A stretch of 64,000 nt of DNA from Trueperella abortisuis (GTDB lineage Bacteria > Actinomycetota > Actinomycetes > Actinomycetales > Actinomycetaceae): assembly GCF_030811095.1 (NCBI RefSeq), contig NZ_JAUSQL010000001.1:1302001-1366000 (forward strand). Reading direction: 5' to 3'. The position numbers and the translations under genes were made by a program. The notes under the pieces are model-generated. The model saw nothing but the letters and a program-made list of their open reading frames with translations, did no database searches and was not told where the DNA came from. Of the stretch, positions 49,228 through 60,857 are shown one piece after another. How positions within the stretch are numbered: position 1 is the first letter of the stretch; the number at the start of each line of letters is the position of its first letter.

Positions 49228-50052
49228 ATGCTAACCGTCACCGACGTATGCTTCGCCTACGGCAAGAACGAGGTTCTGAAGGGCGTCTCGCTCAGCCTCG
49301 ATGCCGGCGAGCTTCTCGCCGTTCTCGGACCCAACGGAGCCGGCAAGACCACGCTGATCGAGATCATCCTCGGTACCTACGCCCCGGCGTCGGGAACCGT
49401 GTCCGTCTTCGACGGCGGGCCCGTCTGGACGCGCATCGGGTTGGTCCAGCAGCACTGGACGGACCACGCCAAGTGGCGCGTGAGTGATCAGCTGGGTTGG
49501 GTTGAGCAGGCATTCAAGGCAGCTGGCCGACCCACCCACGACGTCGACGAGCTGCTCGCCCGCGTAGGGCTCTCCGACAAGAAGGACCAGCGCCTCGGCC
49601 AGCTCTCGGGCGGCCAACGCCGGCGGGCAGACTTCGCCACAGCACTCATTGGCCAGCCGGACCTGCTCATCCTCGACGAGCCGACTACCGGGCTCGATCC
49701 AGCCGGCAAGCTCGAGATCCACGACCTCATCTCCGACGCCGCCGACCGCGGCACCGGCGTCCTCATGACCACCCACGATCTGACCGAGGCTGAGAAGCTC
49801 TCCACCAAGATCGCCATCATTAACGACGGCGTCGTCGCGGCCCGCGGCACCGCAACGGAGCTACGCGAGAAGCTCGTGCGCCCGGCCGAGGTGACATGGG
49901 TGGAGGGCGGGACGCGCCAGGTCCATCCGACCGAGCATGTTGAGCAGTTCGTCTCCACCCTCGATCTGTCGGCCGTCACCGGCCTGACCATCACCCGACC
50001 CACTCTCGAAGACGCCTACCTCGAGCTGGTCGGCCACCAGCGCGCCAGTTAA
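49228..50052 (+). CDS. ABC-2 type transporter ATP-binding protein
   Basis: A 274-residue NBD of the CcmA/drug-export group. Walker A GPNGAGKTT, signature LSGGQRRR, Walker B LLILDEPTTGLDPAG, switch His in MTTHDLTEAEK, and a C-terminal regulatory part. The ATG at 49228 has AGGAGG directly upstream. First of three genes transcribed together with its permease and an XRE regulator. Cargo unknown; such operons often protect against antibiotics or lantibiotics or export lipids. Confidence 0.88.
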   Translation: MLTVTDVCFAYGKNEVLKGVSLSLDAGELLAVLGPNGAGKTTLIEIILGTYAPASGTVSVFDGGPVWTRIGLVQQHWTDHAKWRVSDQLGWVEQAFKAAGRPTHDVDELLARVGLSDKKDQRLGQLSGGQRRRADFATALIGQPDLLILDEPTTGLDPAGKLEIHDLISDAADRGTGVLMTTHDLTEAEKLSTKIAIINDGVVAARGTATELREKLVRPAEVTWVEGGTRQVHPTEHVEQFVSTLDLSAVTGLTITRPTLEDAYLELVGHQRAS

Positions 50053-50064
50053 GGAGAAAAAACG

Positions 50065-50868
50065 ATGTCTTTTGCCAAGGCTGTCAAGATCCAGGCCGTG
50101 GCGGACCTGCGCCCACAACTCCTCGGTCTGTCCACGCTCAACATCCTCATCATCCCCGCCCTGTGGACCTTCCTCGGGCGCCGATTGACGGGCACGATCG
50201 GGGACCTCGACGTCAGCGCGGGTCACTACCTCGTTGCCAGCTCGCTCGTCGGTTTCTCGGCGATGGTGGCCTACCAGATCGCGGCGGAGATGTATAACGA
50301 GTACATGGCTGGCACGCTGTTGCGGGTGCGGACTTTGCCGAAGGGGGTGAAGATTTGGTCGACGGCGAAGCTCGCGACCTCGGCGGGGGTTATCCTCGTC
50401 CCCCAGGCGCTCATCCTCCTCGCCACGGCCCTCTTCATCCCCGGCTTCAACCTGACGTGGACGAAGATGGCACTCGCGATCCCCTTCCTCCTCCTCACCC
50501 TCGCCGCCACGGCGCCGCTCGGCTTCATCATCGGCGCCTTCACGCGCTCGACAACAGCACTACTCATCGGCATGCTTGTTTTCATGGCGCTGATGGCGAT
50601 CTCGGGGATCTTCTTCCCCCTCGACGTACTACCAGGCTGGCTCCAGGGCGTATCGAAACCGCTGCCGTTCTACCACGCCGGCATCGTCTCGCGCTGGGTG
50701 TTCATCGGAGGGACCGGAAACATCGCGATGTCGGCTTCGGTGCTAGCCGCGTGGGCCATCCTCGGGATGATCGTGGCCCGCAAGGCGATAACCTTGAGCT
50801 TTAGCAAGGTCAGCATGGGTACCGTGGCGCGCGCCCAGCAAAAGATGAAGAACACCCTGGGAATCTGA
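50065..50868 (+). CDS. ABC-2 type transporter permease
   Basis: A 267-residue six-helix permease of the ABC-2 family (LLGLSTLNILIIPALWTFL, AGVILVPQALILLATALFI, IPFLLLTLAATAPLGFIIGA, LIGMLVFMALMAISGIFF). It has the ABC-2 signature around ISGIFFPLDVLPGWLQGVS. It pairs with the NBD 12 nt upstream. A basic C-terminus follows the last helix. Its TGA overlaps the next ATG (TGATG). Confidence 0.87.
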   Translation: MSFAKAVKIQAVADLRPQLLGLSTLNILIIPALWTFLGRRLTGTIGDLDVSAGHYLVASSLVGFSAMVAYQIAAEMYNEYMAGTLLRVRTLPKGVKIWSTAKLATSAGVILVPQALILLATALFIPGFNLTWTKMALAIPFLLLTLAATAPLGFIIGAFTRSTTALLIGMLVFMALMAISGIFFPLDVLPGWLQGVSKPLPFYHAGIVSRWVFIGGTGNIAMSASVLAAWAILGMIVARKAITLSFSKVSMGTVARAQQKMKNTLGI

Positions 50869-51092
50869 TGAAAGAAGACGTCGTATACAATCGGATCGCC
50901 CTGCTCCGTACGGACCGGGGCGTGTCTCGGCGCGAGCTCGCCGAGGCACTCGGCGTGCATTACCAGACCATAGGTTATCTTGAGCGCGGCGAGTACGCGC
51001 CCTCGCTCCATTTGGCCCTTCGCATCGCGGCATTCTTTGACCTGCCGCTCGAGCGGGTGTTCTCCCTTGAGGAGTTTCCGCCGCTCGCCTAG
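50868..51092 (+). CDS. Small XRE-family regulator of the ABC-2 operon
   Basis: A 74-residue helix-turn-helix protein of the short transporter-linked XRE type: RIALLRTDRGVSRRELAEAL and GVHYQTIGYLERGEYAPSL. The ATG shares a base with the permease stop, so it is translationally coupled and is most probably the operon's own regulator. The palindrome at 49177 is its likely target. Confidence 0.88.
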   Translation: MKEDVVYNRIALLRTDRGVSRRELAEALGVHYQTIGYLERGEYAPSLHLALRIAAFFDLPLERVFSLEEFPPLA

Positions 51093-51098
51093 CGCAAC

Positions 51099-51135
51099 GC
51101 CCGCGGCCGCCGGTGCGAGACCGGCGGCCGCGGGC
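51099..51135. terminator. GC-rich hairpin between the convergent XRE and argH genes
   Basis: A 15-bp perfect stem (GCCCGCGGCCGCCGG/CCGGCGGCCGCGGGC) with a 7-nt loop. No T-run on either side, but position and strength suit transcription termination for both flanking units. Confidence 0.55.
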
Positions 51136-51148
51136 GGATGCTAGGGAT

Positions 51149-53702
<2,554 letters not shown>

Positions 53703-53719
53703 TTGCGAATACTTCCCCC

Positions 53720-53827
53720 GCGCGGGGGTGAAATCCGATGCCCTGTGGCGTGCGTGCGGATACACTACCACCATGCACGAACTTCACGGACGCTCCTTCC
53801 TCAAGGAGGCTGATTTCACCCCCGCGC
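53720..53827. repeat. 16-bp perfect inverted repeat flanking the argF start
   Basis: GCGCGGGGGTGAAATC (53720-53735) and GATTTCACCCCCGCGC (53812-53827) are exact complements, 76 nt apart, spanning the promoter hexamer and the first 13 codons of argF. A separate short palindrome, CCCCCGCGCGGGGG, overlaps the left arm. Confidence 0.7.
53761..53766 (+). promoter_or_regulatory. -10 hexamer of a probable leaderless argF promoter
   Basis: TACACT, then six bases (accacc) and the ATG of argF. Matches trmL (same hexamer, same spacing). No consensus -35. Confidence 0.5.
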
Positions 53828-54774
53828 AGTGGCGCTCGCTGATCACTCTGGCCGCCGAGCTCAAACGAGAGCGGAACGAGGGGCGCGAGGTTGCGCGCCT
53901 TTCGGGCAAGACGATCGCACTCATCTTCGAAAAGACATCCACCCGCACGCGCACTGCCTTCGAGGTGGCGGCCTACCACCAGGGCGCACACGTGACCATG
54001 CTAGACGGGACCACCTCACAGATCGGCCACAAGGAAAGCTACGCGGACACTGCGGCCGTGCTCGGGCGCTTCTTCGATGCGATTGAATTCCGTGGCAACT
54101 CCCAGGCTGACGTCGAGCTGCTTGCCGCGTGGTCGGGTGTGCCGGTCTACAACGGGCTGACCGACGAATGGCATCCCACCCAGATGCTCGCCGACGCTCT
54201 GACGATCTTCGAACACGTGGACAAACCCTTCGAAGAGGTCACGCACGTCTACGTCGGAGACGCCCGGTTCAACACCGGACGCTCGCTTCTCGTTTCCTCC
54301 GCGATGCTCGGGATGGACGTGCGGATCGTGGCGCCGCGCGCCTACCAGCCCGACGCCGAAGCGGTGCGGATTGCCTCACACTTCGCGGAGGAGACGGGCG
54401 CCCGGATCACGATCACCGACGAGCTCTCGGCGGTCGAGGGCGCCGACGTCGTCTCCACGGATGTGTGGGTGTCGATGGGAGAGCCCAAGGAGGTCTGGCA
54501 GGAGCGCGTGGCGGCGCTGCGCGACTATCAGGTCAACGCCGCGCTCATGGCGGCAGCCGGCCCGGGCGCGATCTTCATGCATTGCCTGCCCGCCTTCCAT
54601 GACCTCAACACGACCGTGGGCCGCGAGGTCTACGAGGCCACCGGCATGGACGCGCTCGAGGTCACCGACGATGTCTTTTCCTCGGCCGCCTCCGTCGTCT
54701 TCGATCAGGCCGAGAACCGGATGCACACGATCAAAGCCGTCATGGTGGCGACGCTGGGCGCAGACCTTGCCTAA
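53773..54774 (+). CDS. argF: Ornithine carbamoyltransferase
   Basis: A 333-residue OTCase making citrulline. Carbamoyl-phosphate site [14 protein letters not shown] near residue 55, ornithine site [10 protein letters not shown] and [12 protein letters not shown]. Its length and HCLPAFHD ending look more like the E. coli ArgF/ArcB subtype (about 334 residues) than the shorter mycobacterial ArgF (about 307). The ATG at 53773 gives the natural N-terminus; the frame is open far upstream inside galE. The MFS gene overlaps its stop by 8 nt. Confidence 0.95.
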   Translation: MHELHGRSFLKEADFTPAQWRSLITLAAELKRERNEGREVARLSGKTIALIFEKTSTRTRTAFEVAAYHQGAHVTMLDGTTSQIGHKESYADTAAVLGRFFDAIEFRGNSQADVELLAAWSGVPVYNGLTDEWHPTQMLADALTIFEHVDKPFEEVTHVYVGDARFNTGRSLLVSSAMLGMDVRIVAPRAYQPDAEAVRIASHFAEETGARITITDELSAVEGADVVSTDVWVSMGEPKEVWQERVAALRDYQVNAALMAAAGPGAIFMHCLPAFHDLNTTVGREVYEATGMDALEVTDDVFSSAASVVFDQAENRMHTIKAVMVATLGADLA

Positions 54775-56014
54775 GATCCTCGACCGCAACCCCATCACCC
54801 GGCTCATCCTGCCCATCTACCTGCCGGCGCTCATCTTCGCCATTGGTTCGGGAACCGTCATGCCCATCCTTGCCCTGGCTGCCCTCGATGTCGGTTTCGA
54901 CGAGGCCGGCTCCTCGGCGGCCGTGGGCGTGCTCGGTTTCGTCTCCATCGTCATCTCGCCGATACTGGGAAGGATTATCGCCAAGATAGGCGACAAGTCC
55001 GCGCTCATCGCCGGTTCGGGGGTGGCGATCGCGGCGATGTGCGGCTTCCTGGGGACTCTCGCTTTTCCGGGCACGACGCCGTCCCGCGTCGTCTTCGTCG
55101 CCTCTATCGTGTTCCTGGCGGTCGGTTCGAACTCATGGTCGCTGGCCCGGCAGGCGTATTTGGCTGAATCAATTCCGCCCATGTGGCGTGCCCGCGGCCT
55201 GTCCACGCTCGGCGGGATGATGCGCATCGGCCAGCTCATCGGCCCGTTGGTGGCGACCGCGTTGCTGGCGGCGTGGGCGCTGCAGTCCACCTTCATCTTC
55301 AACATCCTGCTCATCTGCTTGGCCCTTGCCCTGATCGTGGCCTACGTGGTGCCTGACCCGGCCACCGAACGCAAACGCGTCTCCGCCGGCCAGAGTGAGG
55401 ACGGGAGCCGCGGGCTCGAGCACCGTTCGAAGCTGGCCACCCTCATCCTTGGCATCGGCATCAACTGCCTCAACGTCTTGCGGGCCAACCGCTCGGTTAT
55501 CGTGCCGCTGTGGGGGACCTTCCTCGGCTTCCAACCCACGTTTATCACCGCCACGTTCGCTGTGACCGCTCTGCTCGACACGATGATGTTCATCGTCTCC
55601 GGCTCCCTCATGGATCGCCGCGGGCGCCACTGGGCGCTGTTGCCTTCATTGCTCTTCATGCCGATCGGCATCGTCGTGATGGTCGCCTGGACTTCCCCGG
55701 TCGGTTTCGTCGTGGGCGCAGCGATCCTCGGCTTCGGCAACGGCTTCGGCGCCGGCATCGTCATGACGATGGGTGCCGACCTCTCCCCCACCACGAATCG
55801 CGCGGCGTTCCTCGGAATCTGGCAGTCCATCGTGGCCATCGGCACGGCGGCGGGCCCCTTCGTGATCTCCGGAATGACGGCGGCGGTCGACCTGCGGGCC
55901 GGTTTGTGGGCAACCATCGCCATCGGAATCTTCGGGCTCATCTGGTGCGCGACGCTCGTGCCGGTCGCCTACCGGCGTCTGGGCACCGACCTGCGTGGCA
56001 AGCCGTTGCGATAG
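54767..56014 (+). CDS. Major facilitator superfamily transporter
   Basis: A 415-residue, 12-helix MFS protein. The best start is a TTG at 54767 overlapping the argF stop by 8 nt, which gives [13 protein letters not shown] followed by TM1 ([19 protein letters not shown]). Motif A-like sequence [20 protein letters not shown] lies between TM2 and TM3; a long charged cytoplasmic loop ([20 protein letters not shown]) separates the halves. Cargo unknown. Coupling to argF might hint at an amino-acid-related substrate, but drug-efflux relatives look the same. Confidence 0.8.
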   Translation: MPKILDRNPITRLILPIYLPALIFAIGSGTVMPILALAALDVGFDEAGSSAAVGVLGFVSIVISPILGRIIAKIGDKSALIAGSGVAIAAMCGFLGTLAFPGTTPSRVVFVASIVFLAVGSNSWSLARQAYLAESIPPMWRARGLSTLGGMMRIGQLIGPLVATALLAAWALQSTFIFNILLICLALALIVAYVVPDPATERKRVSAGQSEDGSRGLEHRSKLATLILGIGINCLNVLRANRSVIVPLWGTFLGFQPTFITATFAVTALLDTMMFIVSGSLMDRRGRHWALLPSLLFMPIGIVVMVAWTSPVGFVVGAAILGFGNGFGAGIVMTMGADLSPTTNRAAFLGIWQSIVAIGTAAGPFVISGMTAAVDLRAGLWATIAIGIFGLIWCATLVPVAYRRLGTDLRGKPLR

Positions 56015-56036
56015 CGCGACATGTGCGAGGGCATGG

Positions 56037-56065
56037 GTGTGGCCCGCCTGACAGGCGGGCCACAC
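56037..56065. terminator. Hairpin between convergent MFS and subtilase genes
   Basis: A 14-bp perfect inverted repeat (GTGTGGCCCGCCTG/CAGGCGGGCCACAC) with a single-base centre, located between the two stop codons. No T-run on either side; probable two-way terminator. Confidence 0.65.
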
Positions 56066-56074
56066 GGCTTAACG

Positions 56075-59000
56075 CTACCTATTTTTCTTGCTGGCGTGCG
56101 TCACTGCGGTGATGCCCAGCGCGCCCAGGAGCAACGCCAGCGCGGCCAGACCGCCGACCTGCGCGCCCGTGAGCGGTAGGGACGAGCCCTGTCTTGCCGT
56201 TTCCGGAGCAGTAGTCGGTGCAGCGCTCACGCTCGGCGTATCAGGCTTGGCGGGAGCCTGCGAGCCCGGCTGATCCGGCTGATCCGGCTGGCCCGGCTGG
56301 TCCGACTGGTCCGACTGGTCCGGAGCTGGCTCCGGCGTCGGCTCGGGCTGCGGTTTCGGTGTCGCCCACGCGCTCACCTCCTGGGCGTTGATCATGAACT
56401 GGCCCTTTTCGTCCGGGCTCACCCAGGCATCGTTGATGAGCTTGAAGCTTCGCTCGGAGCCGTCGGTTCTCGAATCCACGCCGAGGCTGATCCTGTCCTT
56501 GCCGCCATCGAGCTGCGTGTAGGACACGTAGTAGGATCCGTGCACCGGGATCGGGTAGGGCGTGTGCAGCTCGACCCAGCCGCCGCCAACACCTGCCTCG
56601 ACACGGGCCTTCACGGGTCCGACCAGCATGCGGCCGGGAAGGCCGTCACGGTCGTCGTGCTCCCACAGCGCCCACTCGAAATCCTGGGCCTTACCCGAGC
56701 GGAAGATGTAGAAGCGCGCGCCCGTCACGTGGCTACCCTGGCCGGCGTCGAACCGCACGGCCGCGGTCTTTCCCCCGGCCAGGGTGGTCAGCGCCGCGTC
56801 AGCGTTGCCAGAGTCGTAGGAGATCCAACCGGTCTCCCCGATCGTCGCGGGAGCAAGCTCGATATCGACGCCGGCCTCCTTACCTTCCTCTACAGTGAAC
56901 GGGATATCCGCCTCCAGGTAGCCCGGAGCGCCGGCACGCAGGGTGTACTCGCCGGGCAGCAATTCGGAGGCGACGGGCTCGCTCGCCGCCTCAGTGAACA
57001 CGGGCGCCGGCCGCCCCTTGGCGTACACGCTCACCCGAGCGTCCCGCACGCCCTTTCCGGAGCCGTCCGTTACGGTGAACGTGACCTTCTGCGGGTTGGC
57101 CTTCTCGAGGTAGAAGTGCTGCGTCAGCGTGTTTGCGTCCGCGAGTTGCACCGTCGCCGTCGCGGGCCGGTAGCCGGGAGCCTTCGCCACCAAGACGGCC
57201 TCGCCTGCGTGGCCACGCAGCAGGTAGGCGCCGGTGCCGGCCTCGGTGGATACCTTCGTCCCACGCTCGGCGAGCTCGACCGTCGCACTCGTCGCGGGAA
57301 CCCACGACTCGTCCCCTTCGGCCCCGGAGGCGTTGGCCACCGCTTGTGCGTGTGCGAGCGTCGGCGCAGAAAGCTCCTCACCGTCGTAGATCCCCAACGA
57401 CGCCGACTGCGCCAGCTTCGGCTGCGGGATCGTGGCTCCCGCCGTGTTGGCAAACAGGATGTCGTCGAGGAACCAGCCGCCGGCGAAGTCGAATATCTCG
57501 CTGCCGGTCACCAGCTCGAACTTTACCTGGGTGTTGGCGCTCAGATACTCGGCTGGGATGGCCACGCCGTCCACGTGCCAGGCGTTTGTGGTGCGCAGGG
57601 CCGTCTTCTTGTCGGTGGGATCGACTTCCTCGATCTTGGCGTCGTTGAGGGTGAAGATCTCCTTCCACTCTCCCCCGTTGGCGCGCACGTAGATGTGGCC
57701 GATGTCGTCGTCGTAGGTGGTCCACTCGTCGCTACCCGTCCGGCCGCGGGTGTTGAACCACTGCTGGAAGTACATGGTGACGTCGGTGTACGCAGACAGA
57801 TCCAGGCTCGGCGAGGTCAGCGAGTAGGTGGCCTTCGCCTTTCGGTAATCGTTCAGGACGGTCGCGAACACGTTCGGGCTGCCCGGATTCTTGCCGGCGC
57901 TCTGTGGCGTGGTCGGCGCCTTGCCGGTCGCCTGCGTGTCGTCGAGTGAGGGGGTGCCACGCTCGAAGACGTTGCCCTTACTATCTGGCTCCGAGGTCCA
58001 ACCCTGGGCGTCGGATTCGAAGTCGAATAGCGAGATCTTCTCGCCCACCGTGAAGGTGCGCTGGAGAATCTTGGACGGCTCGGATTCGGCCTGGCCCGCC
58101 ACCGCGGTGACGTAGTAGGAGTAGGTGCCCTGCTGCGGCGTCGGATAATCGTAGAAGGAGACAGTGTACTTGCCGATCTCCGCGCCCGTGAGCTCCTTGA
58201 CGCGGCTGAAGGGGCCGTCGTCGTGGGCGCGGTAGAGCCGGTAGGCGCTGATCTTCTCGTCCTTAATCGGGACGAAATCGATGACAGTGCGGCCCGAGGC
58301 GTGTTTCGTGATCGCGAGTTCATCCTCGACCTTCGCCACGGTCGTGGTCTGGATCGGCTCGAGGGCGATGTCGTCGATGAACCAGCCTGCAGTGGCGTGC
58401 TCGGACTTCCACGCCCCGCGCACGCCGAACATCACGCGGATCGTCTTGCCGGCGTAGGCCGTCAGGTCCACGTATCCGCGCTCCCAATCGCTCACGTGGT
58501 TCTTGAACAGCAGCTGGGGCTTGGTTTCCCACGCCACGGTGCCGTCCTCGCGGACCTCGCCGACCCACACCTCCGCGGTGTCGTAGGCCGCGTACTCGTA
58601 GTTATCGAGGTCATACCAGTGTTTGAACGTCAGGGCAGCAGAATCCCCAGCTTTCAGGCCGATCGGCGGGGTCAGGAGCACCGAATCCTTCAGACCCGGG
58701 TAACCCTGGCCATCCAGTCCCACGCCCACGAGCTTCTCACCCGACGTCGGACGCTTCAGCGACGCCGCCGGCGCGCCCCACGCCCACATCGGCGTCTCGC
58801 CACTCATCTCGAAGCCGTCCGTGCCGGATTCGAAGTCTTCACTCCAGCCGACGCTGACGGAGACCTTCTGCTCGAAGCCGTGGACCGGGGTGCAGGCCTC
58901 TTTCTTTTCGCGGTCGGTGGCGCAAATCCGGTAGGAGACGTCGTCGGAGGCGAGCGTCGTCGGGGAGACGACGAACTCGTATGTTCCCTCAACCTTCGTG

Positions 59001-60646
59001 CCCTTGACCAGCTTCATCGCTTCCGTGCGTTCCCCGGCGCCTCCCGTGATCTTGAGGGAGACGGAGGCGACGCCGGTGTCGTCGGTGACCTTCGCGGTCA
59101 CGTCGGTCGTCGTGGCACGGTAGAAGACGCTCACGGGTGTGTGCTCGATGTGCGGCGCGTCGGCGTCGACACCGCGGACGTACACGTTGCCCTGAACGGT
59201 CCCGATGCTCGAATCTGCCTTGGCCATGTCGATGGCGAGGGCGGCGTTGACCTTGCCGGCGCCGTAGGCGTGGTTCGGGGAGTTCACGTGCTGCGGGTCG
59301 GTCAGCGGCGTGGCGGAGCTTCGCAGGATGCTCTCCAGCTCGTCTACCGTCAGCTTCGGATTGACGCCCAGGACGAGGGCGGCGACGCCGGTCACGTGCG
59401 GGGCGGCCATGGAGGTGCCCGACTGGATCTTCATCGACTGCTTGGTCCACCCCGAACGGATGTTCACGCCGGGGGCCGCGATGTCGGGCTTGGCCCGCTC
59501 CGTGTACTTTGATGGGCCGCGTAGCGAAAACTTCGCGACGACGTCGTCGGATCGCAGCGCGCCGACGGCGAAGGCCTCCGGGAAGGAACCCGGCTGGGTG
59601 ATTGAACCCGGGCCGCCGGGGTTGTTCCCATCGACGTTACCCGCCGAGAAGACGGGAAGGATGCCGGCCTTGCGCCACTGCTTGAGGGCGTCCTGGAAGA
59701 GGAGGTTGGTGGCGGAGCTTCCCCACGAGTTGTTGACGACGCGCGGGGCGAGCTCGGGGTGCCTCACTCCCTGACTGTCAACCGGGGCGAGCATCCACTG
59801 CATGGCCTGGAGCAGGCGCGAGTCGCTCGTCTCGCCCTCCTCGTCGAAGACGCGGGCCGCGATGAAGGTGGCCTTGGGCGCGACGCCGAGGTAGCCGGTC
59901 CCGCTGGGATCGGAGCCGAGGATCGTTCCGGCGACGTGGGTGCCGTGGCCCGTGGAGTCGACGGGCTCGGTCGTGGTTCCTACGGTGTCATACCAGCTCA
60001 CCGCCTTGTCGCCAGTATTGCCGCGCCACTTGTCCTTGAGGGCAGGATGAGTGACGTCGACGCCGGAATCGATGATGCCCACCGTGACGCCCTCTCCGGC
60101 ATATTCGTCGAGCAGGCCCTCCGAGGCGGAGATTTGCCTCAGGTTCCACGGGAGGTGCAACGCGGCGGGCTTGCCGCCAAGGGCCGACATGCGCATGCCG
60201 GAGTCGTCGGAGATCGGATCGGCCTCAATCTTGTGGTCGATGCTGACCTCGCTCACTCCCGGCGTCTTTGCCAGGTCGAGGGCGACTTCCTTCGTCACCG
60301 TGGCCGAGACCGCATTGACGACGTAGAGCGGCTGGACGTCGTGGGCCTGGTGATCCTTCTCGGCGCCCTCAAGCTTGGCGAGGACGGCCCGTTGAGAGGA
60401 CTTGGCCGTGTCGATCAGGTCTTGCACGTGATCGATCTTTTCTTGCGGGGTGGTGGCGGGGACACCCTTCTCCTCGTGCTTGTCATCCATGACGACGATG
60501 ACGGAATGCCACGACGCATCCGATGATCGGGCGATCTCTTCGTCAACCGGTGGTGCCGCCACGGCAGACGGTATCGCCGCTATCGTCGTTGCCGTGAGAG
60601 CGCCCATGGATAGCGCCGCGATTATGCGTCCAAAACGGCCGCGCAT
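56075..60646 (-). CDS. LPXTG-anchored subtilisin-like (S8) surface protease
   Basis: A 1523-residue cell-wall protease. The start at 60646 has GGAGG 5 nt upstream and a signal peptide (RFGRIIAALSMGALTATTIA) cut near AVAA; earlier ATGs lack sites. Residues about 45-140 are an I9-type propeptide. The S8 domain carries the full triad: Asp193 (IIDSGVDVTHP), His234 (TGHGTHVAG), Ser412 (SGTSMAAPH), and oxyanion Asn337 (FSAGN). Then several beta-rich domains with repeated WSEDFESG and WFLDDI-type jelly-roll segments, carboxypeptidase-regulatory-like domains, a Pro/Asp/Gln stalk and LPLTG-helix-basic tail. An upstream DtxR-like box suggests iron control. Confidence 0.93.
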   Translation of the reverse strand: MRGRFGRIIAALSMGALTATTIAAIPSAVAAPPVDEEIARSSDASWHSVIVVMDDKHEEKGVPATTPQEKIDHVQDLIDTAKSSQRAVLAKLEGAEKDHQAHDVQPLYVVNAVSATVTKEVALDLAKTPGVSEVSIDHKIEADPISDDSGMRMSALGGKPAALHLPWNLRQISASEGLLDEYAGEGVTVGIIDSGVDVTHPALKDKWRGNTGDKAVSWYDTVGTTTEPVDSTGHGTHVAGTILGSDPSGTGYLGVAPKATFIAARVFDEEGETSDSRLLQAMQWMLAPVDSQGVRHPELAPRVVNNSWGSSATNLLFQDALKQWRKAGILPVFSAGNVDGNNPGGPGSITQPGSFPEAFAVGALRSDDVVAKFSLRGPSKYTERAKPDIAAPGVNIRSGWTKQSMKIQSGTSMAAPHVTGVAALVLGVNPKLTVDELESILRSSATPLTDPQHVNSPNHAYGAGKVNAALAIDMAKADSSIGTVQGNVYVRGVDADAPHIEHTPVSVFYRATTTDVTAKVTDDTGVASVSLKITGGAGERTEAMKLVKGTKVEGTYEFVVSPTTLASDDVSYRICATDREKKEACTPVHGFEQKVSVSVGWSEDFESGTDGFEMSGETPMWAWGAPAASLKRPTSGEKLVGVGLDGQGYPGLKDSVLLTPPIGLKAGDSAALTFKHWYDLDNYEYAAYDTAEVWVGEVREDGTVAWETKPQLLFKNHVSDWERGYVDLTAYAGKTIRVMFGVRGAWKSEHATAGWFIDDIALEPIQTTTVAKVEDELAITKHASGRTVIDFVPIKDEKISAYRLYRAHDDGPFSRVKELTGAEIGKYTVSFYDYPTPQQGTYSYYVTAVAGQAESEPSKILQRTFTVGEKISLFDFESDAQGWTSEPDSKGNVFERGTPSLDDTQATGKAPTTPQSAGKNPGSPNVFATVLNDYRKAKATYSLTSPSLDLSAYTDVTMYFQQWFNTRGRTGSDEWTTYDDDIGHIYVRANGGEWKEIFTLNDAKIEEVDPTDKKTALRTTNAWHVDGVAIPAEYLSANTQVKFELVTGSEIFDFAGGWFLDDILFANTAGATIPQPKLAQSASLGIYDGEELSAPTLAHAQAVANASGAEGDESWVPATSATVELAERGTKVSTEAGTGAYLLRGHAGEAVLVAKAPGYRPATATVQLADANTLTQHFYLEKANPQKVTFTVTDGSGKGVRDARVSVYAKGRPAPVFTEAASEPVASELLPGEYTLRAGAPGYLEADIPFTVEEGKEAGVDIELAPATIGETGWISYDSGNADAALTTLAGGKTAAVRFDAGQGSHVTGARFYIFRSGKAQDFEWALWEHDDRDGLPGRMLVGPVKARVEAGVGGGWVELHTPYPIPVHGSYYVSYTQLDGGKDRISLGVDSRTDGSERSFKLINDAWVSPDEKGQFMINAQEVSAWATPKPQPEPTPEPAPDQSDQSDQPGQPDQPDQPGSQAPAKPDTPSVSAAPTTAPETARQGSSLPLTGAQVGGLAALALLLGALGITAVTHASKKNR

Positions 60647-60815
60647 ATAACCTCCAACATGCGTAAGACCCATCGGGGTCATTGATTGAATGGCCTGTCA
60701 GTGCACACACAGACCGCCAAATGCCGAAGGTTAGGCTACCCTAAGGTCTACGCATGTGGATGGGACCTTGGATTCTTACCGTTTCGTAACCTCTGCTCGC
60801 GGATCGGGCGACAAA
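60647..60815. other. Intergenic regulatory region between argG and the surface protease
   Basis: About 170 bp carrying the DtxR-like box; a probable leader precedes the protease start. No gene was recognised. A possible -10 (TAGCCT) lies within the box on the minus strand; the -35 is not clear. Confidence 0.5.
60726..60744 (-). promoter_or_regulatory. DtxR/IdeR-type iron box upstream of the surface protease
   Basis: GAAGGTTAGGCTACCCTAA matches the DtxR consensus TTAGGTTAGGCTAACCTAA at 16 of 19 positions, including the full central AGGTTAGGCTA. It lies 80-98 nt upstream of the protease start. Confidence 0.65.
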
Positions 60816-60841
60816 AATGGCGCGGACGAATCCGCGCCATT
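60816..60841 (-). terminator. Rho-independent terminator of argG
   Basis: 11-bp stem (AATGGCGCGGA/TCCGCGCCATT) with a 4-base loop, 16 nt after the argG stop codon; on the minus strand TTTTTGTCG follows. Confidence 0.88.
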
Positions 60842-60857
60842 CTCATTCCTGGCTCCC

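Noticed and set aside
56540..59512. Long plus-strand frames (469 and 429 codons) opposite the subtilase
   Set aside because: Reverse-strand shadows of the protease; Arg/Gly/Val-rich, no domain signal, and no start site.
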